Positions 49,171-59,705 of a DNA stretch of 64,000 nucleotides are shown here, piece by piece; the first letter of the stretch is position 1; the number at the start of each line of letters is the position of its first letter. The notes beneath the pieces were generated by a model, which saw only the letters and a program-made list of their open reading frames with translations, was not told where the DNA came from and did not search any database. Source of the stretch: Ulota crispa (Eukaryota > Streptophyta > Bryopsida > Orthotrichales > Orthotrichaceae); the NCBI GenBank assembly GCA_963920765.1, contig OY987243.1, positions 14,756,001-14,820,000 of the forward strand. The letters run 5' to 3'. Both the position numbers and the translations under genes were made by a program.

Positions 49171-49439
49171 AACACCATATTTGTTAATTTGGGAAAAATA
49201 GGTGTTCCACCTTGTAGTCCACCTTAAACCGAGAAAGTTACCTTAAACTAGATTCAAAGGTATCAAATTCAATCTGAGCCACTAAGATTTTTTCCCTTGC
49301 AAATTCCTCCTCTCAAGTGAGGACACGTGTACAAACAAAACGTTGCGAGCTAGGTTTTAGGAGACCTCCTAAAACTTTCACCTCAAAATTTGAAAGTCCC
49401 AAAATGTACGGTTTTTCCCAAATTAACGAATATGGCGTT
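49171..49439. mobile_element. H-family MITE, 4-bp duplication GACT
   Basis: Ends AACACCATATTTGTTAATTT and AAATTAACGAATATGGCGTT, flanked by GACT (49167-49170, 49440-49443). The R copy at about 25480-25490 has a single GACT (as AGTC on the plus strand). Confidence 0.85.
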
Positions 49440-49642
49440 GACTAGAATTCCCAATCAAACAAGGACACTCATCAAACAAAAAGAATATGATATTGTAAAA
49501 ATAAATTATTCTCATGAACTGCTTGTAAGTTGGTATAGGGGATTAGTCTCTTTTTATTTGAAAAAGGACATTATTAGAGGAAAAATGAGCTCAAGAAAAG
49601 GCCCCTATGAGAAGTGGTTGGAGGAGTCAAAAGCATTTAAAT

Positions 49643-50076
49643 CTGGCCTCTTTAATTTATGTTTTGTCATAAATGAACAAATTAGCCTAATTTATGCACA
49701 TCATGAAAGTTAATTTGTGTATTGTCATAAATTAACAAACTTGTTTTTAATATTTGCATACTTGATATCATATTAACTGCAACAAAACATTAAATTGCTT
49801 GCATTGCCACACCCCCTCAAGTGAGGGGTTACTTAGCAATTTACAATGTTCATCTTTTGAAAGTTTAAGAATAAGGAAGTCGGATTCGACTTTGGCCATG
49901 CTAAGGAATATGGTGGCTTTGCTGCCACAAAAGTTGCACAATGACTACCATGTGGCATATGCCAAGTGCAAACTTTTTTTATAGGGAACCAATGGGCTTA
50001 ATTTGTGCACATTGTCAAGGGTTAATTTGTTAATTTGTGCATTTATTTTTAGAAATCATAAATTAAAGAGGCTTGG
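49643..50076. mobile_element. J-family inverted-repeat element (434 bp)
   Basis: Ends CTGGCCTCTTTAATTTATG and CATAAATTAAAGAGGCTTGG, flanked by TTTAAAT (49636-49642, 50077-50083). The R copy at about 25085-25100 shows the uninterrupted GCATTTAAATGTAATG. Confidence 0.8.
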
Positions 50077-50522
50077 TTTAAATGTAATGTCTTTCTTCAA
50101 ATAAAAAGAGACTAATACCCTATACCCACTTACAAGTACTTCATGAGAGTAATTTTTTTTTATAATATCATATGCTTATTGTTTGATGAGTGTCCTTATT
50201 TTATTGGGAATTATAATCCTAGTTTATTCTTGTGTCCCACTAAAGGTCCTTGCATTTGTCATTGTCATGTTATAATATTGTTTTCCATCATCAATCCTTT
50301 TGTTATGTACCATGGTACACTTGAGTACTTCAAACAAGGTAGAGACACTTGTGTAGGTACCTTACCTACGCTTCTCCTACCTTAATAAATAAAGTGATTT
50401 GTTAAGGTATAGGGGCCTTCTCTTGAGCTCATTTTTCCTCTAATGACATATAAATGCTTTTGACCCCTCCAACCACTTTCCATAAGGACCTTCTCTTGAA
50501 CCGTCATTTTTTCTTTAATGCA

Positions 50523-52169
50523 GGCTACTTCCAGGTCCCATTCGCAGTGTACACATTGATGATGCTCTTACGGGTTAACCTCTGCACCACTCAAATTTCG
50601 AGCGTTCAGTTGGGAATTTGGGATTTGCGACACAACGTAAACAGTGCCTTGTACTATCTTGGAAAATTTCAAAAATTAATCAGATCCCTGCCAGTGAGAA
50701 GATGCGGCTCGTTTGACTTCTGCGACACCGTAACGGGACGACTTTCTAGAGAAGCTGCCAGTGCCGCTGCGGTTCTCTCGCAACTGGGTCCCGAGACTCC
50801 CGAGCCTCCCGATGTAATGACTTCGGACGCGCGTCTCCGATCTGTTCGGAGTTCGTAGAATCGTAGGGGTCATCCTCAAGAGTAGTGCTAGCATGCCTAG
50901 CAGTGTAGCACTAACTGAAGAACTGTACCAAGGGCATCAAAAGGGAAGGACCATTTCAATAACGCAGCCTCGCTGGTCTCCCGCACTCGGTACAAGTACA
51001 ACGTCTCGCCGTCTCGGCATCTACATTGCGTCCTGGCTCCGCAGCCCCCTCGTCATCAAATGATCAAATTATTAACCGCGTGCGTGAACCTCGCCGCCAT
51101 CCAGCGGTCGATCACATGAGACTCCCAGATTCCCAGAGAGACTCCGTCGTAAAAACGCTGCACAACTGGTTTCGCAACTAATTATATTAAAAACAATACT
51201 CGGGTGGGTCAAATTAGAACTCAAGGTGTTCCATTTCTCGTGTTGCAGAATTTACGCTAGAAAAGGTGACGTTTGAGAGCTTCAGAACCTAAAAACTAAG
51301 AGAGATCTAGATTTAAGGTAACTGTGCCCATTCCTGATCGTTTAGCAGCCCGTCCCCAATTCCGACTATTCAAACTTGATATGTACAGAGAGAGTACATT
51401 AATGGTCTGCATTGGAGACAGGTCGGGATTGGGTACATCTAATCAGCCTTTGAATTTGGTTTTTCCATTGGTCGTGCGACAAGCATCCAACAATGAAGCT
51501 GATAAGGCAAAATTGAACAGAAATGGAAAGAATCAACGATGTGCACACGTTCATCCATCAAACATACTAGTAGTAGTAAATTTCATCCAAATGCTGGCGA
51601 ATCTAGTGTTCGAGTGGGAAGGAACCTGGCGAATTTATCCATTTTTTGAACCAGATTCTCTAGTGTTATACTGTTATGGGAGCCAGTCATCATTTCAGGT
51701 AAGATTTTGACGAAAATTCGCCTGAAATTTAAAGGCTGGATTTCATCCGCGTGACTGGAAAGTGCCGAACTTTTTGAACGCATCCATCCGACGTTCGATC
51801 GCTTTACATCGCATGAAGGCCACTTTCGTCAACATAGTACGATTCGAGTATTCGACGTGGGGATTCTAAAGCTCTCCCATCTTTGGACACCATATGAAAT
51901 GCGGTGTATCTAAAAACAGTTGGAAATGAACACGGCATTTAAGAACGACACCCTTGCACCTGAATATAAGGACAACTGACACAGACATCTACCTACACAA
52001 CTCCAAGTACAACACATCGATCCACTCAGTCAGCATATTTTTCTCAGCTCAACCACAGCTTGCTAACTACTCAGATCTATCGACTTACAGAAGCGTTTAC
52101 GTGAACATTCAACAACAGGCTTACAGGACCGGGATTATTTGACAGGGCCGGGATCATTTGACGTCTGCA
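50523..52169. other. Upstream region of the DUF3455 gene
   Basis: GC-richer, apparently low-copy sequence. Two open frames (to 134 and 128 codons) show no domain; the second overlaps a dispersed repeat shared with 27945-28200. A TATA-like TATAAGGA at about 51964-51971 could position a transcript with a roughly 175-base leader. Confidence 0.4.
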
Positions 52170-53560
52170 ATGGCGATGGGGCGCTGGGCAGGCACAATTA
52201 TGGTATTACTTTCCTTGGCGGTGTGTGCAACGGCAGCCAGGAATCTAGCAGAGAATTATGATTCGTTTCCAGAGGTGCCAGCCTCCATTGCGGTGTCGAA
52301 GCAGGATTTCAAGCTGGTGCAAACGGTGTTTGCAAAGGGTCATCAGTATTACAGGTTCAACGGTACCAGTTGGGTGCAGTTTAATGCGACGGCGAAGCTT
52401 TACAACCCGGTGACGAATAAGGACATCGGCCGTCACTTCTTTCTCCCGGAAAAAGACGCTCTTGGGGGTCAGCCTACGTGGCAGTCTCTCCCTTCGAAAG
52501 GCGTTCCGTTCAGCAGCGTGACTTGCAAATCAGTGAGCAGTGTTGTGGTGGACGCGTACAGCATTGCTTGGGTGTTGTTGGAGGCTACTCAGTCCGAGGG
52601 AAGCAAGTAAGTGCCATTCATTCCTCAACTTTATGGTCATGTTGCTAAGGGTATGTTCACTCTTGTTGTTGAGAGTGATAGTAGTAGAGGAAAATTAGAT
52701 GCGTTTGGAACACATCTTTACATTGCATTCATAGTGCTAATATCCCTCCAAACATCAAGTGTGAACATATCCTTAAAATCAAGGGAAAATTTGATGGACA
52801 ACCCTGAAATTTGCAATATTAGTACAGATGCTCCTGGTTTTAAAAATTGCACAAATGTCCTTGCACCATAATTTTTATTAGGCGTTTATTTTGTTGTGTG
52901 CACACCACTTCCTTCTCCCTTTGTGTGCACACTGCTTCTTCCATGTACTGTGTGCGCACGAAGGGTGAAGGCACACAAAGGGTGAAGAAAGTGACAAGCA
53001 CAACAAAACAAACGCATGAAAATTATGGTTCAAGTATATTAGTTGCAAATTCTGGAAAGCCAGGGGCATTTATACAAATATCACAAATTTCAGGGGGTAC
53101 CCATTAAAATTTCCCTAGCATCAATGACGTGTTTTAGAGTGTTGAGAATGTGACGTTTGAGAATTAGGGTTCCAGAAACTAGGACAATCCGAAAGATTTA
53201 GAATTCGCGGAAACCTGAAAACTCAGTCTCCCAACAGAAACCTCGCCAAGTTTACAGAAATCCGTCACATATGAGTCTTAATCTGAAAATTACGTTCAGT
53301 GTCATCAATAGTGGGTTTTAGTCTCTCATTCACATCTGAAAGCATTCGGTGTAAAATATGTCGCCTTCTACGATGATTGAAATCCAGGCACTGATTTGTG
53401 TGCTTTAAACCTATTTTATAGGAAATACTTTGGCGACGTGGTCCGGGTCCAGCGCTACAAAACCAAGGCTGGTATTGCTCCGACTTCAAAAGAAGCTCCT
53501 CTTGGTGCCATCAAGAAGTCAAGATACACAGCTTTCTATTCTTTCTACGTTTATGCTTGA
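52170..53560 (+). CDS. Secreted DUF3455-family protein, complete
   Basis: Two exons, 52170-52606 and 53422-53560, joined in phase 2 across a GT-AG intron, encode 191 residues. The start is the ATG at 52170 (the frame is open a little further up, but only from a TTG). Residues 1-23 are a clear signal peptide (WAGTIMVLLSLAVCATA, cleavage near TAARN). The mature part follows the DUF3455 plan: GHQYYRFNGTSWVQFNATAK, LYNP, GRHFF, GGQPTWQSLPSKG, VDAYSIAWVLLEA, then across the splice KKYFGDVVRVQRYKTKAGIA and the ending RYTAFYSFYVYA. Function of DUF3455 proteins is unknown; the family is mostly bacterial and fungal, with some plant members. Without splicing the frame stops right after exon 1. The intron is largely an F foldback MITE (52783-53115). 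Confidence 0.82.
52783..53115. mobile_element. F-family foldback MITE in the DUF3455 intron
   Basis: Arms GGGAAAATTTGATGGACAAC and complement ending AAAATTTCCC, with inner AACAAAACAAACGCATGAAA matching GCGTTTATTTTGTTG. Confidence 0.8.
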
Positions 53561-54209
53561 AAGCACTAGGCTAGCTAGCGTAGGCCTGACATCTCTGGCA
53601 TGGACGCTACGTGGAGCCAAGCGTGATGGAGTTATTCAAGGAGATGGCTATATGCATAAAAGCTTCGGTATTCTTTTTCAGCAAGCTTTGTGGCAGCAGC
53701 TAATTAGCCTGCAGACGGGTGCAGCTTGGTGCTGGCCAGAATTATTGCTCTGGAAAAACTTCGAGCAGAGTTTGATAACCGTTTGTTTAGTTCTGGAAGA
53801 GATTGGATTGATGTCTGCCTGGTTGGACTGATACCGCTTGTTCTATTTTCCATGTATAAGAAAAGTTAAGTTATATAGTTAACCGAATTCGGTTAAATTC
53901 ATTCATGGTCATGGTAAATGTAATCATCGAGTAAATTGTGTAATTATAACTATCCACAAGACGTACCGAACGAATGTTCTGGGATAGAATTTTTTTTTCT
54001 TAATTAGATCTTTCTGAGTTCAACTTGATCCATTCTAGCCTGAAGCAAGATCAAGCTAATCACCATTGATTAAAGGGCTCGACGATAGTATTATAGTGGC
54101 AAAATAGAAGGAGTCATCTACTCTAAATGTTCAACGAACTGTTTCTGTCCGCCTCAGGACTTCAAATTCATGCAAGTTCACGTCTGACGGACCGCATGCA
54201 TCGATCCAA
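53561..54209. other. DUF3455 3' flank
   Basis: Contains 3' untranslated sequence. The long frame overlapping exon 2 (53430-53831) is a different frame and not a gene. Nothing else recognised. Confidence 0.5.
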
Positions 54210-54658
54210 GGGAAATTTTATGGATACCCTTGAAGTTTGTCATATTTGTATAGTCTACTGTAGATATCCTTGGTTTTTCAGGAATTGCACAAATACCCTT
54301 GGACCATAATTTTCAGGCATGGTTTGTTGTGCACGGTACTTCCTTCATGATCAATAAAGTAATGAGTGCAATAGAACAAAACAAAAGCAATGTGCACACA
54401 AGGGAGAAAGAAATGGCATGCACAATAGAACAAACGCTTGAAAATTATGGTCCAAGGATATCTGTGCAATTTCTGAAAAGCCAAGGATATCTATACAAAT
54501 ATGGTAAACTTCAAGGGTATCCATAACACCATATTCATTGATTGGAAAAACCAAATTCCCAAGTTGTACCCTAATGGTTGGTTTAAGTTGGTCAACTTAA
54601 TCCCCAAATGTTACAAAATTCCCAACTTAACGAATATGGTGCTCCATCAAGTTTTCCC
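54210..54658. mobile_element. F-family foldback MITE with H MITE inside its right end
   Basis: Left arm GGGAAATTTTATGGATACCC; right arm GGGTATCCAT is cut by the H MITE at 54535-54643, then CCATCAAGTTTTCCC completes it. Confidence 0.8.
54535..54643. mobile_element. H-family MITE (109 bp), 4-bp duplication CCAT
   Basis: Ends AACACCATATTCATTGATTG and AACGAATATGGTGCT, flanked by CCAT (54531-54534, 54644-54647). Other F copies read through this point without an insert. Confidence 0.8.
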
Positions 54659-55208
54659 TTTTCAGTATGTAGGTACTTTACATACTTTACAAGAAGTAAC
54701 CGGCAATAACCGGTACATGCCCGTGAAAAACAGGTTGAACGTGGTAAATGCAGGATTTTAGCCGGTGAAGCTAAAAATTTCTCCCTGAACGCTGTTTCCC
54801 GCTCATCAACGCTGGTCCCAAGACGGATATGGCTGTTTGAAATTCATGCTGCACACGTCATTCGTTCTTTTACTTTCCGTATTTCCAAGTGCAGGATCGG
54901 CACTTCCCTGCACAATAGTTTAGTTTTTTATTTTCTTCAGAAAAATCAAGGTTCAACAAACAGAATACACTCGTGATAATGTCCTGAAAATTTCCTGAAA
55001 ATTTCTTTGAAAATTTCTTACAAATTTCTCGTACAGTTCTCTAAGTTTTATTTTTATCCAACCTTACAAAAACATTTCAGTAAAAGTATAGAAAATTCCA
55101 TGAAATACCGGCCTGTATTTGTGAATCAATCTTGTGCCGCTGCAATTGGAGGACGGAAATTAGCGCAAGTGCTGGAAACGGCAAAAGCAATGCGAGATAA
55201 TGAAGGAC

Positions 55209-55461
55209 CTTCATAAGGTAAATTGGGAAAAGCAGAGGGACCATTTTGTATTTCACCTTAATCTTACATACAATAAATGTAGGCATAGCTATAGCTCAAA
55301 GTTGTAATTATTTGAAATTCTTGTAGGCAATCATTGAGGCTTCAATATTGTATAAGAAATTGTGCGCTTATTTTGTTGTGATATGTTAAATTTGACATAG
55401 TGACAGTAATAGTGAAAGTCCCAAAATGTACTGTTTTTCCCAATTTACCTAACATGGTGTT
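55209..55461. mobile_element. H-family MITE, eroded left end
   Basis: Inner arms AAGGTAAATTGGGAAAA and TTTTTCCCAATTTACCT, right end AACATGGTGTT. The left terminal bases have diverged. The shared motif GTCCCAAAATGTAC ties it to 25126 and 49171. Confidence 0.7.
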
Positions 55462-55848
55462 AGGTGCTTGGTGCATTTTAGGCTTTTGTTAAAACAAATT
55501 GCAATTCTGAGATCAGGGTGAAGGTAAGGTAAACATACCTATACCCGAGCGTTGGTTTGGGGTACCTCAAGGTTTTGGAAAATTTCAGAAAAAAATCTGT
55601 AGGGTTAGCCTTTCAACAAGCTATCACGGAATGTAATTTTTGTGGAAAAACGTATTGTAGATTATTTTATATTAAAGGGCAAAGTTGCAACTCATATGGT
55701 CCCTATTAGCAACTCTAAACTATCCTTGAATTGTTTGAATGAGTTCCTATACATGTGCATGATTGTCCCAATTCCAACCCTCCCAAACTAACTCCTAAAC
55801 TGATATGTGACATGATTTGCTTGTGCAAATAGCAATCACTGCTTCACT

Positions 55849-56450
55849 ATGAGTTCAGGAATGAGTGCTGCACACCTCAAAAATAGGGGTCGGCATTGGG
55901 TGACACTCAGGGTGAACGATACGTTTACCTTAGTCTTAGTTGCGGCGGATACCAGAGCTTCAGCAGAAGCAGCAACAGTTATTGTCAGGGAGATGCAGTC
56001 GGATGATGTGGAGGCGGTTTGGAAAGTGTATTAACTTACACTGCTTTTTATGTGGACAGCCTTGCCACGGGCGTCTCTTCGTCTTTCTACAACGTCTCTC
56101 CGGAACCCGGAACAGCGTGCGGGGAGATTTTGAGCTTTTTCAGTTAAAAGCCTACATTTCTCATTTTCATCCAATTTTTTCAATGGATGCACTAGCTATT
56201 CTCCATATACCTAGAAAATTTTTCAAAAACTTAATCGGCTTTTAGCCGATTTATTTAGATTTCAGTTAATTTTTTGCACATTTCATTTGGTTGACTTTCT
56301 ATTGTTTTTCGGCTCTCCCCATTCATTGATCCGGAACTCAACAGATCAAGTCCTTCCTCGCATTGCAAGATGCTTATAACATCGTAGCAGTGGACGCTGC
56401 AGGCAAAGTGCTCGATGGTGCACACATGCAGAGCGGTGCGCATCACAGTT
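55849..56450 (+). other. Unassigned coding-like islands, possible gene or pseudogene remnant
   Basis: Three non-repetitive patches have coding-like composition: 55849-56034 (ending ATVIVREMQSDDVEAVWKVY), about 56051-56145 in another frame (DSLATGVSSSFYNVSPEPG), and about 56340-56460 (SFLALQDAYNIVAVDAAGK). Plausible splice sites exist but I could not join them with continuous phase, and I recognise no family. It could be an unannotated gene, a decayed one, or chance. Confidence 0.3.
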
Positions 56451-56621
56451 GCATAAAATTTTCTTTAACTTTCTAAAGCAATATTTGAATTTCTAAAGCA
56501 AATTTTGAAGTTCTAAGCATTATGTGAATTGTTAAATGATTTTTGAATTTTTTTTATATGAGTTTGAAGCAAAAAAACATAAAATTGTAAGTGAAACATA
56601 GCAAGGTACTGACAAATTGAG

Positions 56622-57913
56622 TACAGTGGAGAGATAAAAAGATTGGAAATACCCTATTATGTCGTTCAAAGAACTTTGCCTAACATATAGAGTATAATTG
56701 ACATTTTCTTATATTGTATCAATGGTGTTTAATTCTTATGTAACCCCCATCAAGCATACAAAATTTTAGTTCCTAAAAATGAAAGTCCTGTATTTGATCA
56801 ATTATTTTACATAAAATTCATGGTTCTACATGATAATTAATTAAAAAATATTGATGATGGATTTTTGAGATTAAATTGCATGGATATGTAGGGAACCTCC
56901 ACACACACATCTTTTATTCCAACAAGCATCTCCAGAAAGCTTCAAAATTCCTTCTATAGAGATAATGTTGGGATGATTATGACCATATTTTGTAAAACAT
57001 ATATAATTGTTTTTTGATAAGATATTGGAAAATCAAGCATATCTTTGTGCTCAAGGTTACAAAATTAATCATAATGGACAAGTTAAATTGCAAAATTTGA
57101 TTACCATACAATTATATATGTTTTACAAAATATGGTCATAATCATCCCAACATTAAAATCTCTATAGAAGGAGTTTTGAAGCTTTTTGGAGATACTTGTT
57201 GGAATAAAAGATGTGTGTGTGGAGGTTCCCTACATATCCATGCAATTTAATCTCAAAAATCCATCATCAATATTTTTTAATTAATTATCATGTAAAACTG
57301 TGAATTTTAGTAATTTTTTAAATCAAATATAGGTTTTTCATTTTTAGGAACTAAAATTTGGCATGCTTGATGGTGGTTGCATAAGAATTAAACACCAATG
57401 ATGTAAGACAAAAAAAATGTCACTTGGACTCTAAGGTAGCCGCCCCCAAAAGCATGAGTTTAAGCAATTTAGCATGGTTAGGGTAGTTGGACAAGGGCAA
57501 AAATTATATCATAAGATTGGAAACAGAGAACAAAAAATATTGGTGTAGTTTGGGAAGTTATCCACATAGTCATGTGTGTGTGGGTATTTTCCAAAGTGCT
57601 AAATCAATGAAATTGTAGGAACCATGTGTAAGAGATGCTAAAAACAAGGCTTGTTGGTTCTTAAATAGTGAGATCGGTACTCAAAACCGTCATACCAGTC
57701 ACCCACAGCCATCACTTTGTCACCCATAACCATCACTTTGTCACCCATAACCATCACTTAGTTCACTCATAAGCATTTGCTTTTTTAATTATGATGTCAG
57801 TGACGCCCATGGAGACGGTCATGCTGATGGGTGCAATTACCTTATATGTTAGGCAAAGTTCTTTGAATGGCATAACATGGTGTTCCCAATCTTTTTGTCC
57901 CCCCACTGTACAT
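56622..57913. mobile_element. Mutator-like long-arm palindromic element with nested A element
   Basis: Arms of about 400 bases start TACAGTGGAGAGATAAAAAG and, inverted, TACAGTGGGGGGACAAAAAG, meeting near 57060. Flanked by the 9-bp direct repeat CAAATTGAG (56613-56621, 57914-57922). Long TIRs with 9-bp duplications are characteristic of Mutator-like elements. The right arm is interrupted by the A element at 57434-57842. Confidence 0.75.
57434..57842. mobile_element. A-family element nested in a palindrome arm
   Basis: Ends AGGTAGCCGCCCCCAAAAGC and GATGGGTGCAATTACCT between TA at 57432-57433 and 57843-57844. The opposite arm (about 56685-56697) shows the undisturbed target with a single TA. 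Minisatellite at 57685-57765. Confidence 0.8.
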
Positions 57914-57984
57914 CAAATTGAGATAAACAACGTGACCACAAACATTAAGGACGTGTAACAATAATGTTTGAACTGTAACCCTTA

Positions 57985-58212
57985 ACCCTTAAATGACAAT
58001 AGGACATAGTATACACGGTGTTGTATAATCCATATTTGCTACCAGTAAGAAGTTTTAATTTGGAATCTCAAGTAGCTCAATAGAACCACTTTGATCTATT
58101 CTCCAACTTCTTTGTTGATCTCAAGTGTAGTAAAGGTGTGAATCTATTCCAAATACAAGAAAAACACCTCGTATTGTACTGGTCCCAACGGCATGCTCAG
58201 ACATTTAGGGGT
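57985..58212. mobile_element. K-family TIR element (228 bp)
   Basis: Left end ACCCTTAAATGACAATAGG; right end CAGACATTTAGGGGT; TA flanks. Confidence 0.75.
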
Positions 58213-58214
58213 TA

Positions 58215-58605
58215 AAGGACCGAGCTACTATAATACATAGTATGTACGCTACTGTATAACTGGCATTTGCTACCAACAAAAAGTTTTAATTTGGGATCTT
58301 GACTACCTCACTAGAACAACATTGATCTATGTTCTAACTTCTTTGTTGGTCTCAAATGTAACAAAGGTGTGGATCAAGGTTTTTTTTTTGGTACTGTTGC
58401 TACACAATAAGTACACAAACATGCCCTCTCAAGTGTGGTAGATTTTTGGAGGGACAGCACTGCATTCATAAATCTTGAATCTTATTGTTGCAAATCTAGC
58501 AATAAATTGTTAGAAAATAAAAACTCTAACGTGGATGCACTCCAAATACAAGAAAAATACCCCGTATTATATTGGTCGCAAAGGGCTACTTGGTCCTTTA
58601 GGGGT
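58215..58605. mobile_element. K-family element abutting the previous one, left terminus reduced
   Basis: Left AAGGACCGAGCTACTATAAT, right ACTTGGTCCTTTAGGGGT then TA. Internally homologous to 57985-58212, so the two may be a tandem duplication with one terminus partly lost. Confidence 0.65.
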
Positions 58606-58675
58606 TAAGAACAGAAGAAAATGGGTTTGAAAATACAACCACAGTAAGAGCATAGCAGGGTATTAACCCCTCACC

Positions 58676-59309
58676 GCCCATAGTATTTTTGAGTATCTCA
58701 GATTTTGCTTCAAAGTGGACAAGATGCTGGCAATTTGACCAATTTTATCAATTTTCTTTGAAGCGCAACCGTACAAATTCAAAGTAGACATGTTATAAAT
58801 CACATAGGAAATGAAATCACAACAACATCACTTGTGGATTGAAAGATTATAATGTTTGATCATGAGGGCATTAAAACTACAAAAGTGATTTGAAGTCTTT
58901 CAATCCTCTTTTTGCATCTCAAACCTAAGATTGAGGGTACCAAAAATATACAAGTATGTAAAGTATAACATGTATAACCCCAATCAATTTACAGCTTCTC
59001 AAAATCTATTCTACAATTTTTTAAACTGAATTTTTAATATGATTTTTTCTCCAAGTTCTAATGTACTTGAGGCTCATTTCCAAGAGCCTTCAACACTAGA
59101 AAGTGAAAATTTACAATGGACACCCTTGCACTTGAATAGACAAATCACTTTAATTCATTTTCAAAATCAGACTCCTCATGCTGAAACTAGACTTCAATAA
59201 GAATTTTAAAATTAAAAAAAAATCACTAAAAAAAATCTTGAAAAAATGTCACGCATCTCTGAATAAAATTCAGAGGGGCCCGATTCGGGCCCGTTGGGCG
59301 GTTAGGGGT
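58676..59309. mobile_element. K-family TIR element (634 bp)
   Basis: Left end ACCCCTCACCGCCCATAG; right end GTTGGGCGGTTAGGGGT; TA flanks (58674-58675, 59310-59311). Interior homologous to 37454-38100. Confidence 0.8.
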
Positions 59310-59311
59310 TA

Positions 59312-59705
59312 AGAGGAATGTTAGGATTGGTTTGCCAATGTGACAGATTCATCCCCACCAAAAACAAAAAGTTTAATAATCACTATACCCTACAGCAAGT
59401 TAAGAAATAGACTAACATGAGCTAAATGCAAACTTGCAAAATGGTAGAAGACATAGATGATAAACAGGTTGAGAATATGCCTGCAGAATATGAGATTTTC
59501 CTTCTTTTTACAGTGGCTCTACTATTGGTCTACTATGTTTCCAGAAGAGTACCTCCATGGCTCAGCACCTACAATCCAGCTCTAAACTTTGTACATGATG
59601 CAATTTACCAAAGACCTTGTTTACGGACAAGTCGCTAGACAAGAACAATGCAGCTATTGCAATTCCATTACAATTTAATGCAATTCCAAATTGAAGTAGC
59701 AGGCA
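59312..59705. other. Downstream flank of the methionine S-methyltransferase gene
   Basis: Probable 3' untranslated and intergenic sequence. The 70-codon plus-strand frame at 59426-59638 has no recognisable features. Confidence 0.45.

Larger units (their letters stand above)
48939..50522. mobile_element. Nested R-family compound (R in R, with H and J inserts)
   Basis: An outer, inverted R element begins ATTAGAGGAAAAATGAGC at about 48941, is interrupted by an H MITE (49171-49439), is broken at about 49573 by a second R element (about 49572-50445) and resumes at about 50451 to about 50515 (AAATGCTTTTGACCCCTCC and a diverged terminus). The inner R carries the J element at 49643-50076. GACAT flanks the inner R on both sides. 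Confidence 0.75.

Noticed and set aside
50454..50858. 134-codon frame upstream of the DUF3455 gene
   Set aside because: Its beginning lies in an R-element terminus, and the rest matches no family; an antisense frame of similar quality overlaps it.
53430..53831. 133-codon frame overlapping DUF3455 exon 2
   Set aside because: Wrong frame relative to the spliced DUF3455 coding sequence, which continues the domain exactly.
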